From positions 1 through 45,518 of the forward strand of contig CAMLSX010000016.1 of the NCBI GenBank assembly GCA_946484175.1: DNA of 45,518 nt. Reading direction: 5' to 3'. The DNA is from an uncultured Clostridia bacterium. Lineage in GTDB: Bacteria; Bacillota; Clostridia; Oscillospirales; Acutalibacteraceae. Both the position numbers and the translations under genes were made by a program. Positions 25,231-33,459 of the stretch are shown here, piece after piece; within the stretch, counting starts at the first letter, position 1; each line of letters begins with the position of its first letter. The notes below the pieces were generated by a model. The model did no database searches and was not told where the DNA came from. It saw only the letters and a list, made by a program, of their open reading frames with translations.

Positions 25231-27318
25231 TTACGATTTTTTAATTCTGATTTGACGCAGAGCGCAATGTGCGCCCTCACGAACCATCATGCCCACACAA
25301 CCGCAGCGCAGAGGCTTCTCTGTGTCTCCCCACTCGAAGAATTTTTCTCCGTCAATCCAGACCCGCAGACGGTTTGCACATACACAAACCCGGATTTTGT
25401 ATTCCTGTCCCGGCTGCCATGTGAACGGTCGGGTTTGCAGCGTGGAATATCCGCAGTCATTCTTCATCAGTGCCACATCCTGCTCACGGAACAGGACGGC
25501 ATAGGAGCGCATAGCACCCTGTACGCGGACATTCACACCCCACTCTTTTCCAATAATCGGGGTGACGGCAAATTCTGCGGTGTAATCCTCCCAGTCCCAG
25601 TTTCCGGTGTACACTTCTCCAAAGTCCGCACAGGAAAGGTGCAGCTGCCCGTCTTGCAGGTAGGCCAATCCCTTCATGGTGGTAAACTGGCTCACCGGGG
25701 TATGGCCAAAAGCAAACCACTCTTCCCGCTCACAGGCGGCTTCTACGGTGTAATCGGGGGCACCCTCAAAGGTCAGATCATCCAGGAAAACACACCAGCT
25801 ATCATCGGATTCCACCAGAATTCCCGCTTCGCCCAGCAGTGCGCCTTCCATCGCGGGGATATCATAGGAAAGCTCTGCCCATTTGCCGGGCACCAGCGCA
25901 ACCTCTTCCCCGGAATAGACCTGGTCGCTGTGCAGTTCGCGAACATACACACGAACACGAACTCCTTCAGTTTCTGTACAAACAGCGGCTTTGACCGTCT
26001 GGCCAGGATAGAGGATCGGTGAAAAGCTGGGGTTATACCGGCTGTCGGAAAAGTCCTTTCGCTCATAGTACGTCTGGCGGTAAATCGCCACAGACTGTGC
26101 TGTTTCCTGACCGCATACGCGCAAGGAGCGCTTTCCGGTAAAGGCACGCTGTGCGCTGTTTTCCATCGAAAAGCTACCTGCACCGCGCACGCGCATGGCG
26201 TGTGTAGAGCCGGGATATTCAAAATGGCACCGGCGCTGGAACTGGCTGTACAGCTCCCGCCACAGGGGTTCGGGTTCTTCTCCTGCCGCGTCGTAGGCCA
26301 GTGATGCGATATAATCCGCACAGCCGGGCAAATCCAGGATATTCAGCGAGCCCACGGTGCTGGAACAGATGAGCAGGTCATTGATGGGAGCGCGCCACTT
26401 TTCATACGAAATGGCTTGCAGTCCGCCGCGCACACCCATAATGCAGCCGGCATTGGCAACATTGCAGTCTGTATCCCAGCCGCACATGTTGCAGATATTG
26501 ATGGTACGGTCAAAATCACCCTCTCCATACAACAGGGAAAGGATTACCACGCCCGCATTGGGGATGATATGGCAGTTTCCGGGGTAGCGGTCATACCCGA
26601 AATTCTGCTGCAAATAGCGGAAGGCAGCGCGCCAGTCCCCCGGATTCTCGCGGTGGAATTTGCGCATGGCCTGTACCACGCGGGCATACTCACAGTCAGC
26701 AGGGATATACGAGAGCGCCTCGTCAAGAATCTTTTGCAGGTCATTTTCTACAAAGGCCCAGCTCACCGCCACTGCAATAAAAATACCGCCATAGATACCG
26801 TTCCCGTCATGCGTGACACTGGCAGCGGCGCGGGCATAGCGGGCTGCCAGGTCGGGGTTGCCCGGCGCCACCAGGCCCCAGGTATCAATAAAAATCTGTC
26901 CGCCGATCTGCTCTGCCATGGTGCTGCCGTTCTGTTCGATGGAGCCGCTGCGCGGTGCGGGGATTCCGGCGCGCAGGTTCATATAGGCCGTGTGTTCGGT
27001 GGAAATACCATAGCCGCCCCACCAGAAAAAGCCGCGCTCCCAGGCGGCATAATTCAGCAGCGCAGTGGCTACGTCCTGCGGCTGGAGGTCATAATTTTCA
27101 GCGGTATCACGCAGTGCACGCAAAAAGAAAATCGGCCCGTTGCTGTCATCGTCAGCGGCAAAATTGATGAAATCCGCCGGATATCCGTCCAGCTCTCCAT
27201 AAGTATCCCGAATTTTTTCGTACGTCCAGCCTTCGATATTGGCGCCGGCACGGATACCGATTATTTTTCCCAGCCAGCCGGCGTATACCTTTTCCTGATA
27301 TCCCTCTGGAATCTTCAT
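25231..27318 (-). CDS. Large ADP-ribosylglycohydrolase-family protein with C-terminal beta domain
   Basis: A 695-residue cytoplasmic protein. Residues 1 to about 360 match the ADP-ribosylglycohydrolase (DraG/ARH) fold: AADDDSNG (about 55-61) and GWDTDCNVANAG (about 280-291) supply the two metal-binding acidic clusters. Residues about 400-530 look like a carbohydrate-binding-like jelly roll, and about 540-695 resemble a LamG/concanavalin-like domain (EYKIRVCVCANRLRVWIDG). Family enzymes cleave N- or O-glycosidic bonds to ADP-ribose or related ribosides; the extra sugar-type domains argue for a glycoside or nucleoside substrate rather than a protein. AGGAGG supports the ATG at 27318. Confidence 0.8.
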   Translation of the reverse strand: MKIPEGYQEKVYAGWLGKIIGIRAGANIEGWTYEKIRDTYGELDGYPADFINFAADDDSNGPIFFLRALRDTAENYDLQPQDVATALLNYAAWERGFFWWGGYGISTEHTAYMNLRAGIPAPRSGSIEQNGSTMAEQIGGQIFIDTWGLVAPGNPDLAARYARAAASVTHDGNGIYGGIFIAVAVSWAFVENDLQKILDEALSYIPADCEYARVVQAMRKFHRENPGDWRAAFRYLQQNFGYDRYPGNCHIIPNAGVVILSLLYGEGDFDRTINICNMCGWDTDCNVANAGCIMGVRGGLQAISYEKWRAPINDLLICSSTVGSLNILDLPGCADYIASLAYDAAGEEPEPLWRELYSQFQRRCHFEYPGSTHAMRVRGAGSFSMENSAQRAFTGKRSLRVCGQETAQSVAIYRQTYYERKDFSDSRYNPSFSPILYPGQTVKAAVCTETEGVRVRVYVRELHSDQVYSGEEVALVPGKWAELSYDIPAMEGALLGEAGILVESDDSWCVFLDDLTFEGAPDYTVEAACEREEWFAFGHTPVSQFTTMKGLAYLQDGQLHLSCADFGEVYTGNWDWEDYTAEFAVTPIIGKEWGVNVRVQGAMRSYAVLFREQDVALMKNDCGYSTLQTRPFTWQPGQEYKIRVCVCANRLRVWIDGEKFFEWGDTEKPLRCGCVGMMVREGAHCALRQIRIKKS

Positions 27319-27366
27319 ATTGTACTCCTCCTTTACCGCCTCTCCTATGAGAGCTTCGGTAAATTT

Positions 27367-27396
27367 ATTGTAGCATAAGGCGCAGCTGGCTGCCAA
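27367..27396 (-). promoter_or_regulatory. Promoter of the ADP-ribosylglycohydrolase-family gene
   Basis: On minus -35 TTGGCA (27396-27391) and extended -10 TGC-TACAAT (27375-27367) have an 18-nt spacer. It lies in the 97-nt gap after the DUF4130 gene, where no terminator is seen, so both read-through and independent starts are possible. Confidence 0.55.
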
Positions 27397-27415
27397 GAAT
27401 TTTTTCAAAATCTGT

Positions 27416-28222
27416 TTATCTTGCTGGAAGTGCCGATTTTTCGGCAGTTTTCCCGGGAAGGGGCGCCGGGGTTTCCGCTTCCTCCTGGAATTCTGTCATA
27501 TCGCCCCAGTAGCGTTTTGGCATGTGCGTCATGCGGCAACGGGGGTTTTCCCGCTCACGGATGGCAACGGTATCGTAAAACTTTTTCCACATGCGCCGGT
27601 ATGCACGCTCCTCCTCATTCGGCGCATCCGGGGTGAATTCTTCCATAGGGAGAATCTCTGCACGGCCGGGCTGATGAATGAGCGCTTCGCGGTGCGTTTT
27701 GTCGTACAACAGGAAAAGCTCTTCGGGATACCGCGAACAGAAGTGATGCTCCAACAGCGGAAGCACGCGATTTTTTGGGGTAATCGAAGCGGTCATCACA
27801 CGGTCGTGAATGGAAAACCGTACAAACCCCCGATACAGATGTGCTTCGTTATAAAGGTGTTTCAACGCTTTTTGCAGGGCGTTGACCGTATCATCTGCCA
27901 ACAGATCGGCGATACCGGCGCCGTATTCATACCCTCGGGCGATAAACCGGCACAGGAGAAGCTCTTTTTCCGGGACGCAGGTCAGGTATCCGTCCCGCAC
28001 CATCTGCGCCCCGCGCCTGCCCAGCTTTTGCGGCAGCGATTTCCATACACGGCGGGCGTGCGCATCCTGGGTTTCAATCCATTTTTCCAGATACAGGGTC
28101 GCGGGGTCTTCTGGCGTGAGAATTTTCACCGGAAATTCCCGATGGGTATAGATTTCATAGATACAGCACAAAATTGCCCGGAAGCTGCCGTCGCACCGGT
28201 ATACCAGATTTTTCTCGGTCAT
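27416..28222 (-). CDS. DUF4130 putative DNA-repair protein (TIGR03915 type)
   Basis: A 268-residue protein matching, from memory, the family that is always encoded next to the TIGR03916 radical-SAM enzyme. Features recalled from the family are the start YRCDGSFRAILCCIYEIY, the central FVRFSIHDRVMTASITPKN region, and the C-terminal KRYWGDMTEF. The biochemical role is unknown. The frame opens upstream, but AGGAGGGGG supports the ATG at 28222. It follows the radical-SAM gene by 22 nt, so the two are one operon controlled from the LexA-box promoter. Confidence 0.8.
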   Translation of the reverse strand: MTEKNLVYRCDGSFRAILCCIYEIYTHREFPVKILTPEDPATLYLEKWIETQDAHARRVWKSLPQKLGRRGAQMVRDGYLTCVPEKELLLCRFIARGYEYGAGIADLLADDTVNALQKALKHLYNEAHLYRGFVRFSIHDRVMTASITPKNRVLPLLEHHFCSRYPEELFLLYDKTHREALIHQPGRAEILPMEEFTPDAPNEEERAYRRMWKKFYDTVAIRERENPRCRMTHMPKRYWGDMTEFQEEAETPAPLPGKTAEKSALPAR

Positions 28223-28244
28223 CTCTTCCCCCTCCTTTCCCCTG

Positions 28245-29549
28245 CTATGCCGGAAGAAAAATGCCGGCTTTTTGGGGTTCCAGCAACGAGGCCGTATCAA
28301 ACAGCGAAAGCTGTTCCATCTGCTGCTGCGGCAGCAGCGCCCGCCCCTGTTCAGTAATCAGATTTCGCAGTGCGGTATCGGGCGTGACATACAGCCCGCG
28401 CATGGCTTTTCCCTTGCAGGTAAGAAAATACTGCGCCCGTTTGAGGACTACGCCGAGCTTTTTCAAATCGGTAAAATCGAGCGATGCCGCGCGCCGGGCT
28501 GTCATAATAGCGCGGGCGCTCTTCACCCCAATGCCCGGAACCCGCAGCAGCGTATGGTAATCGGCGCGGTTCACCTCGACCGGGAATTGTTCCATATGAT
28601 GAACGGCCCAATTACATTTCGGGTCGATCAGCGGGTTGAACTGCTGATGCGCTTCATCCAGCAGCTCAGACGCCGTAAAGCCATAATACCGCAGCAGCCA
28701 GTCGGCCTGGTACAGGCGGTGCTCCCGCAATAGCGGCGGTTTGGTATCGGCAGGCGGCAGCAGTGCAGTGGAATTCACCGGTACATATGCCGAAAAGAAC
28801 ACGCGTTTGAGCTGGTATTTCTGATACAAACTCTCTGTCAGGCGCAAAATCTGCCAGTCGGTCTCGGGGGTAGCCCCGATAATCATCTGTGTGCTCTGCC
28901 CGGCCGGTGCAAATTTCGGCGCATGGCGGTACCGCACCATCTCGCAGGAATTTTCCTGAATTTTGCCCGAAATCAAGCCCATCGGATGCAGGATGGAATG
29001 TTTTGATTTTTCCGGAGCCAGACGCCGCAGGCTTTTTTCACTGGGCAGCTCGATATTGACGCTCATACGGTCGGCCAGCGTACCCAGATGGGAAAGCAGC
29101 AGCGGGTCGGCTCCAGGAATGGCTTTTGCATGGATATATCCGCCAAAACGGTATTCCTCCCGTAAAATACGCAGCGTTTCAATGAGCTGTTCACAGGTAT
29201 AGTCCGGATTTTTGATAACTCCGGAACTTAAAAACAGCCCTTCGATATAATTACGGCGGTAAAAACCGATGGTCAGCTCGGCCAGTTCGCGCGGGGTAAA
29301 AGAGGCGCGCCGTGTCTGGTTTGAACGACGGTTGATGCAATATTCACAGTCATAAATACAGGCATTGGAAAACAGGACTTTGAGAAGGGAAATACACCTC
29401 CCGTCTGCCGAAAAACTATGGCAGATACCGCAGGCAGCGGAATTCCCCAGACCGCCCCGCTGCCCGTCGCGGTCTATCCCGCTGGAAGTGCAGGCCGCAT
29501 CATATTTTGCAGCATCCGTCAGAATTTCCAGTTTTTCCAGTGCAGTCAT
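28245..29549 (-). CDS. Radical-SAM putative DNA modification/repair protein (TIGR03916 type)
   Basis: A 434-residue enzyme. The radical-SAM cluster motif CxxxCxxC is at Cys64, Cys68 and Cys71 (CIYDCEYC); further conserved Cys/His (CGICHSF) lie at about 40-46. Near residue 340, VPGIGVKSARAI is a helix-hairpin-helix DNA-binding motif. This combination suggests radical chemistry on DNA, perhaps lesion reversal or base modification, in partnership with the DUF4130 protein. A LexA box overlaps the promoter, supporting a damage-inducible role. The substrate lesion is unknown. Confidence 0.85.
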   Translation of the reverse strand: MTALEKLEILTDAAKYDAACTSSGIDRDGQRGGLGNSAACGICHSFSADGRCISLLKVLFSNACIYDCEYCINRRSNQTRRASFTPRELAELTIGFYRRNYIEGLFLSSGVIKNPDYTCEQLIETLRILREEYRFGGYIHAKAIPGADPLLLSHLGTLADRMSVNIELPSEKSLRRLAPEKSKHSILHPMGLISGKIQENSCEMVRYRHAPKFAPAGQSTQMIIGATPETDWQILRLTESLYQKYQLKRVFFSAYVPVNSTALLPPADTKPPLLREHRLYQADWLLRYYGFTASELLDEAHQQFNPLIDPKCNWAVHHMEQFPVEVNRADYHTLLRVPGIGVKSARAIMTARRAASLDFTDLKKLGVVLKRAQYFLTCKGKAMRGLYVTPDTALRNLITEQGRALLPQQQMEQLSLFDTASLLEPQKAGIFLPA

Positions 29550-29568
29550 TATAATCGCCTCTCTAAAT

Positions 29569-29582
29569 CGAACATATGTTTT
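29569..29582 (-). promoter_or_regulatory. LexA (SOS) operator
   Basis: On the plus strand the site reads CGAACATATGTTTT. The Bacillus-type LexA box is CGAAC-N4-GTTCG with common CGAACATATGTTY variants; this matches in every position except the last two of the second half. It lies 6 nt downstream of the -10 element, the usual place for repression. A weaker second half-site like CGAACAAATTTTCT lies at 29626-29639, just upstream of the -35. Confidence 0.75.
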
Positions 29583-29588
29583 AATTAG

Positions 29589-29616
29589 AGTATAACAGAT
29601 TCAGAGTGGTTGTCAA
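29589..29616 (-). promoter_or_regulatory. Promoter of the radical-SAM/DUF4130 operon
   Basis: On minus a consensus -35 TTGACA (29616-29611) and -10 TATACT (29594-29589) have a 16-nt spacer. The LexA box begins just downstream. Confidence 0.75.
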
Positions 29617-29648
29617 GAAAAAAATCGAACAAATTTTCTGTTTTAAGC

Positions 29649-29683
29649 AAAAAAACATGGCAGAGGGGGCCTCTGCCATGTTT
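29649..29683 (-). terminator. Terminator of the polysaccharide deacetylase gene
   Basis: A 14-bp perfect stem (29653-29666 with 29670-29683, AAACATGGCAGAGG type) is followed on minus by a T run. Confidence 0.85.
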
Positions 29684-29711
29684 GCTGTTATATTTTGTTG
29701 ATATTTGAAAA

Positions 29712-30824
29712 TCAGGAAAGGCCTTCCCGCTCCATACGCCAATCGGAAAGCTGAATCAGATCGCTTTCCAGCGCAGCGGAAATAAATTCTCTATTCGTCA
29801 TCAGATAGCCATGTGTGGGATCCAGTGTACCGTCCATTGCTTTGAAAACATATCCTTCAGCCTGCGCGGTTTCAATAATCTTTCCTACCTGATCCAAAGT
29901 ACTTTGCTTTCCGAAAATATTATGCATCAGAATTACATTACAGTCATTATGAATTGCATTCATGGTATTCTGATAAATCGTGGCGCCACTTACATTATTG
30001 CCGGATGCATCGCCGGAATCGCCATCCCAGTCATAATAAATAAATCCACGACGGGTCATTTCCTTGATGATATCCTTATAAACTGCCTGGTTATATCCAT
30101 TGCGGCTGCCACCGGGGAAGCGGAAGAAATTAGCGGGTTTCTGTCCGGTTACTTCCTCAATATGAGTATACATCTTGTAAAAATCATCCAGGAAAGAATC
30201 TACCGATGCATAAACCTCTTTCATCACGTGGGAATAAGTGTGTACAGCTACTGTATGTCCTTCATCCACACAGCGCTTCATCAGAGAAGAATACTGATCC
30301 TGGTAATCAGACTGGCGGCAATTGAAGAAAGTTGCTTTGGCATCATATTTTTTGAGCACATCCAGCAAAGGTGCTGTCAGATCGCTGGGGCCGTCATCAA
30401 AAGTAAGGTATACTACCTTGGAGTTATTTTCCAGCACATGCATTTTCGGGCGGTCTGTCACATACAAATCAGGATATTTCGACTGATAGGCCGGCGCATC
30501 CGGTTCAGGTGTGGGGATACTCCCCTGTGAAACCGGCTCTTCTGTAGGTTCTGGTGTAACTTCTGGAGAAGGGGTCGGTTCCGGCGTGGCCTCCTCTGAA
30601 GTTTCTGTTTTGTCGGGTGATTCTGAAGTTTCAGAAGGGGTTGGGGTCTCGTCAGAAGAAGAAATCCCCTGTTCACCCGGTGCAACAGGGATCAGCTTGT
30701 CACCTATAAAAATAGATGCAACAATGACCAGGGCAATCAGGACAGCTGTTAACACAACTGCCGCTGCCCGGTTGTGTTTGACTCTTCTGCGACTAGATGC
30801 ATAACGATACTTTTGCTTTTTCAT
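29712..30824 (-). CDS. Membrane-anchored polysaccharide deacetylase
   Basis: A 370-residue NodB-domain (carbohydrate esterase 4) protein. A basic N-terminus (KKQKYRYASSRRR) precedes one membrane segment (about 23-45), then a linker of about 70 residues made of Pro, Thr, Ser and Glu, then the catalytic domain outside the cell. YLTFDDGPS gives the catalytic Asp and metal Asp, HTYSH the metal-binding His pair, and RFPGGSRN motif 3. It probably deacetylates peptidoglycan GlcNAc or another wall sugar, which confers lysozyme resistance in relatives. The ATG at 30824 is preferred over an upstream TTG that overlaps the ribosome binding site. Confidence 0.9.
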   Translation of the reverse strand: MKKQKYRYASSRRRVKHNRAAAVVLTAVLIALVIVASIFIGDKLIPVAPGEQGISSSDETPTPSETSESPDKTETSEEATPEPTPSPEVTPEPTEEPVSQGSIPTPEPDAPAYQSKYPDLYVTDRPKMHVLENNSKVVYLTFDDGPSDLTAPLLDVLKKYDAKATFFNCRQSDYQDQYSSLMKRCVDEGHTVAVHTYSHVMKEVYASVDSFLDDFYKMYTHIEEVTGQKPANFFRFPGGSRNGYNQAVYKDIIKEMTRRGFIYYDWDGDSGDASGNNVSGATIYQNTMNAIHNDCNVILMHNIFGKQSTLDQVGKIIETAQAEGYVFKAMDGTLDPTHGYLMTNREFISAALESDLIQLSDWRMEREGLS

Positions 30825-31204
30825 AAGAAATCTTTTGTCCTTTCTCAACCTGCTTTGGTTTGCTTTTATTCTGTTTTCACTCTTCTGCTGTCAGTCCGCA
30901 TTGAACCCAAAAAGCATACCTTGATGCAGGGATCCTCTGACACACACCATACTAGCACAAGGCTCGAATTTTGTCGAGATGTTCCTGAAATTTGTCATTG
31001 ATTTGTTTAATCTGTAACAAAGTTGTAACCCTTTGCATCTATTTTTCAACTGCGATCTTTTCCTTCTGTATAGTGCAAGAAATAACGGCATTTTATCACG
31101 AAATGTCTGATGCCCGGCGCAAAGTTTTGTGATAAAATAGAAAAAAATCGGTTTGCCGTTTTTTGGCAGCTTGTGCCGGAAATTTTTTGAAGGAGGTATA
31201 CATT
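30825..31204. promoter_or_regulatory. Divergent intergenic region with a long inverted repeat
   Basis: This 380-nt gap separates the deacetylase gene (-) from the GH3 gene (+). ATTTTATCAC (31090-31099) is perfectly repeated in inverse as GTGATAAAAT (31129-31138), extendable by GAAA/TTTT with one wobble. A direct repeat TGTAAC occurs twice around 31011-31028. The GH3 ribosome binding site is AAGGAGG. The repeat may be an operator for sugar control of GH3-xylB, or a hairpin. No clear -35/-10 pair was settled on either strand. Confidence 0.45.
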
Positions 31205-33319
31205 ATGAAAGAACAGATGACTCATGCTGAAGCAATGGAACGAGCGAAAGCACTTGTTGCAAAAATGACCATTGAAGAGCGTGCCTTTCAGCTCACGTAC
31301 CGTGCGCCGGCAATTCCCCGCCTGAACATTCCCGAATACAACTGGTGGAATGAGGCCCTGCACGGCGTCGCCCGCGCTGGTACTGCTACCATGTTCCCGC
31401 AGGCAATCGCGCTGGCCGCAACTTTTGATGAGGAATTTCTCCAAAAGATAGGCGATGTGATTTCCACCGAAGCACGCGCCAAATACAATGCCTACAGCAG
31501 CGAGGATGACAGAGACATTTATAAGGGTTTGACACTCTGGTCTCCCAATGTCAACATCTTCCGTGACCCGCGTTGGGGCCGCGGCCATGAGACTTACGGT
31601 GAAGACCCCTACCTGACTGCACGCATGGGTGTTGCCTTTATTAAAGGTTTACAGGGAAACGGAAAATATTTGAAAGCCGCTGCCTGTGCCAAACATTTTG
31701 CCGTGCATAGCGGCCCGGAAAAAATCCGCCACGAGTTCAATGCAGAAGCCAGCCGGAAGGACATGGAAGAAACTTATCTGCCCGCCTTTGAAGCATGCGT
31801 CAAAGAGGGCGATGTAGAGAGCGTGATGGGTGCTTACAACCGTGTAAACGGTGAGCCCTGCTGCGGAAGCCATACGCTGCTGGCTAAAATCCTGCGCGGC
31901 AAATGGGGGTTTGAAGGCCATGTCGTTTCTGACTGCGGTGCAATCATGGACTTCCATGAGTTCCACAAAGTCACCCGCACGGTGACAGAATCCGCAGCAT
32001 TGGCACTGAAAAATGGCTGCGACCTGAACTGTGGCTCTGTTTTCCTGCATGTGCTGGAAGCTTTGCAGGAAGGTATGATCACCGAAGAGGAAATCACCAC
32101 TGCCTGCGAACGCCTGATGGCTACCCGTTATCGTCTGGGCCTGTTCAGCGACGATTGTGAATACGATTGCATCCCCTATTCCGCCAACGACACAGAAGAG
32201 CACCACGAACTTGCCATCAAAGCTGCACATAAATCCATGGTATTGCTGAAAAATAACGGAATTCTGCCGCTGGATGCTGAAAAGCTCTCTACCGTGGCGG
32301 TGATTGGACCCAATGCTGACAGCCGCGAAGTGCTGTGGGGCAACTATCATGGAACCGCTTCCCGCAATATTACCGTACTGGAGGGCATTCGCGACGCGCT
32401 GGAAGGACATGCACGCGTGTATTATTCTGAAGGATGCCCGCTGTATCAGGATGCTGCCGAAGGCGGACTGGCACGCAAAGATGACCGTATCGCCGAAGCC
32501 GTCCATATTGCAAAAATGTCGGATGTCGTCATCCTTTGCCTGGGTCTGGACGGCAAATTCGAAGGCGAAGAAGGCGATGCCAACAATCCCTATGCTTCCG
32601 GCGATAAAATCAATCTGGAACTGCCCGGACGCCAGCCCACACTGCTCAAAGCGGTACTGGATACCGGCAAACCGGTGGTTGTGGTGCTGGGCACCGGCAG
32701 CGCGCTGACCTTTAACGGGGAAGAAGAACGCTGTGCTGCGCTGCTGAACATGTGGTATCCCGGTGCACTGGGAGGAAAAGCGGTTGCTGATGTACTGTTC
32801 GGCAAAGCTGCGCCTTCCGGCAAACTGCCTGTCACCTTCTATCGCACCACCGAAGAGCTGCCTGCGTTCACCGACTATTCCATGAAGGGACGCACCTACC
32901 GCTATATGGAGCAGGAAGCCCTGTACCCCTTCGGTTATGGCTTGACTTATGAGCCTTTCTCCGTTTCCGGCCTTTCCGTAAAAACGTTGGAAGATGGCGC
33001 TGAGGTCACCGCAACCGTGCGCAATGAAGGAAACAATACCGGAAGCGAGACACTTCAGGTATATGTAAAAGATCTGGAATCCCCTCTGGCTGTACGCAAT
33101 CACAGCCTGGCAGCATTCCGCTGCGTCACATTGAACGCTGGCGAAGAGCGCACCATTACACTCCATCTGAGCCGCCGTGCTTTTGAAGAAGTAAATGAAG
33201 AAGGCGAGCGTGTGCTCGAAAGCCGCCGCTTCCGCGTTTATGTTGGATTCAGCCAGCCGGGCAAACGCAGCGTAGAGCTGACCGGAAAAGCCCCGCTCGA
33301 AGCGGAAATTGCATTCTGA
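31205..33319 (+). CDS. Glycoside hydrolase family 3, probable beta-xylosidase or beta-glucosidase
   Basis: A 704-residue cytoplasmic enzyme (no signal peptide) that removes terminal beta-linked sugars from oligosaccharides. The catalytic nucleophile is Asp243 in HVVSDCGAI; the SDCGA form, rather than SDW, is common in xylosidase-type members. KHFAVHSGPE and RDPRWGRGHETYGEDP are conserved GH3 blocks, and the C-terminal fibronectin-III-like domain follows the alpha/beta domain. The adjacent xylulokinase gene supports xylosidase activity in xylo-oligosaccharide use. The start at 31205 fits AAGGAGG. Confidence 0.92.
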   Translation: MKEQMTHAEAMERAKALVAKMTIEERAFQLTYRAPAIPRLNIPEYNWWNEALHGVARAGTATMFPQAIALAATFDEEFLQKIGDVISTEARAKYNAYSSEDDRDIYKGLTLWSPNVNIFRDPRWGRGHETYGEDPYLTARMGVAFIKGLQGNGKYLKAAACAKHFAVHSGPEKIRHEFNAEASRKDMEETYLPAFEACVKEGDVESVMGAYNRVNGEPCCGSHTLLAKILRGKWGFEGHVVSDCGAIMDFHEFHKVTRTVTESAALALKNGCDLNCGSVFLHVLEALQEGMITEEEITTACERLMATRYRLGLFSDDCEYDCIPYSANDTEEHHELAIKAAHKSMVLLKNNGILPLDAEKLSTVAVIGPNADSREVLWGNYHGTASRNITVLEGIRDALEGHARVYYSEGCPLYQDAAEGGLARKDDRIAEAVHIAKMSDVVILCLGLDGKFEGEEGDANNPYASGDKINLELPGRQPTLLKAVLDTGKPVVVVLGTGSALTFNGEEERCAALLNMWYPGALGGKAVADVLFGKAAPSGKLPVTFYRTTEELPAFTDYSMKGRTYRYMEQEALYPFGYGLTYEPFSVSGLSVKTLEDGAEVTATVRNEGNNTGSETLQVYVKDLESPLAVRNHSLAAFRCVTLNAGEERTITLHLSRRAFEEVNEEGERVLESRRFRVYVGFSQPGKRSVELTGKAPLEAEIAF

Positions 33320-33332
33320 AAATGATTGTACG

Positions 33333-33394
33333 AGAGGGTTTCGGTGGAATTGAGAAAATTCTGCTGAAATCCTCTTGACAAATTTTGTTTTTTA
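33333..33394 (+). terminator. Terminator-like hairpin between GH3 and xylB
   Basis: AGAGGGTTTC (33333-33342) pairs with GAAATCCTCT (33366-33375) with one wobble, and an inner stem GAATT/AATTC (33347-33351 with 33357-33361) caps it. TGACAAATTTTGTTTTTT follows. It may reduce xylB expression relative to GH3 or act as an attenuator. A TTGACA at 33375-33380 could instead be a -35 box, but no matching -10 is convincing. Confidence 0.5.
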
Positions 33395-33459
33395 CAGCAA
33401 ACTTAACATATGAACTTCTCTATAAGAAGCGATTTATGGTACGGAAAGGAAGTTATCTG

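Noticed and set aside
31649-33166. A 505-codon minus-strand open frame opposite the GH3 gene
   Set aside because: It is the antisense of a clear GH3 enzyme with intact catalytic motifs.
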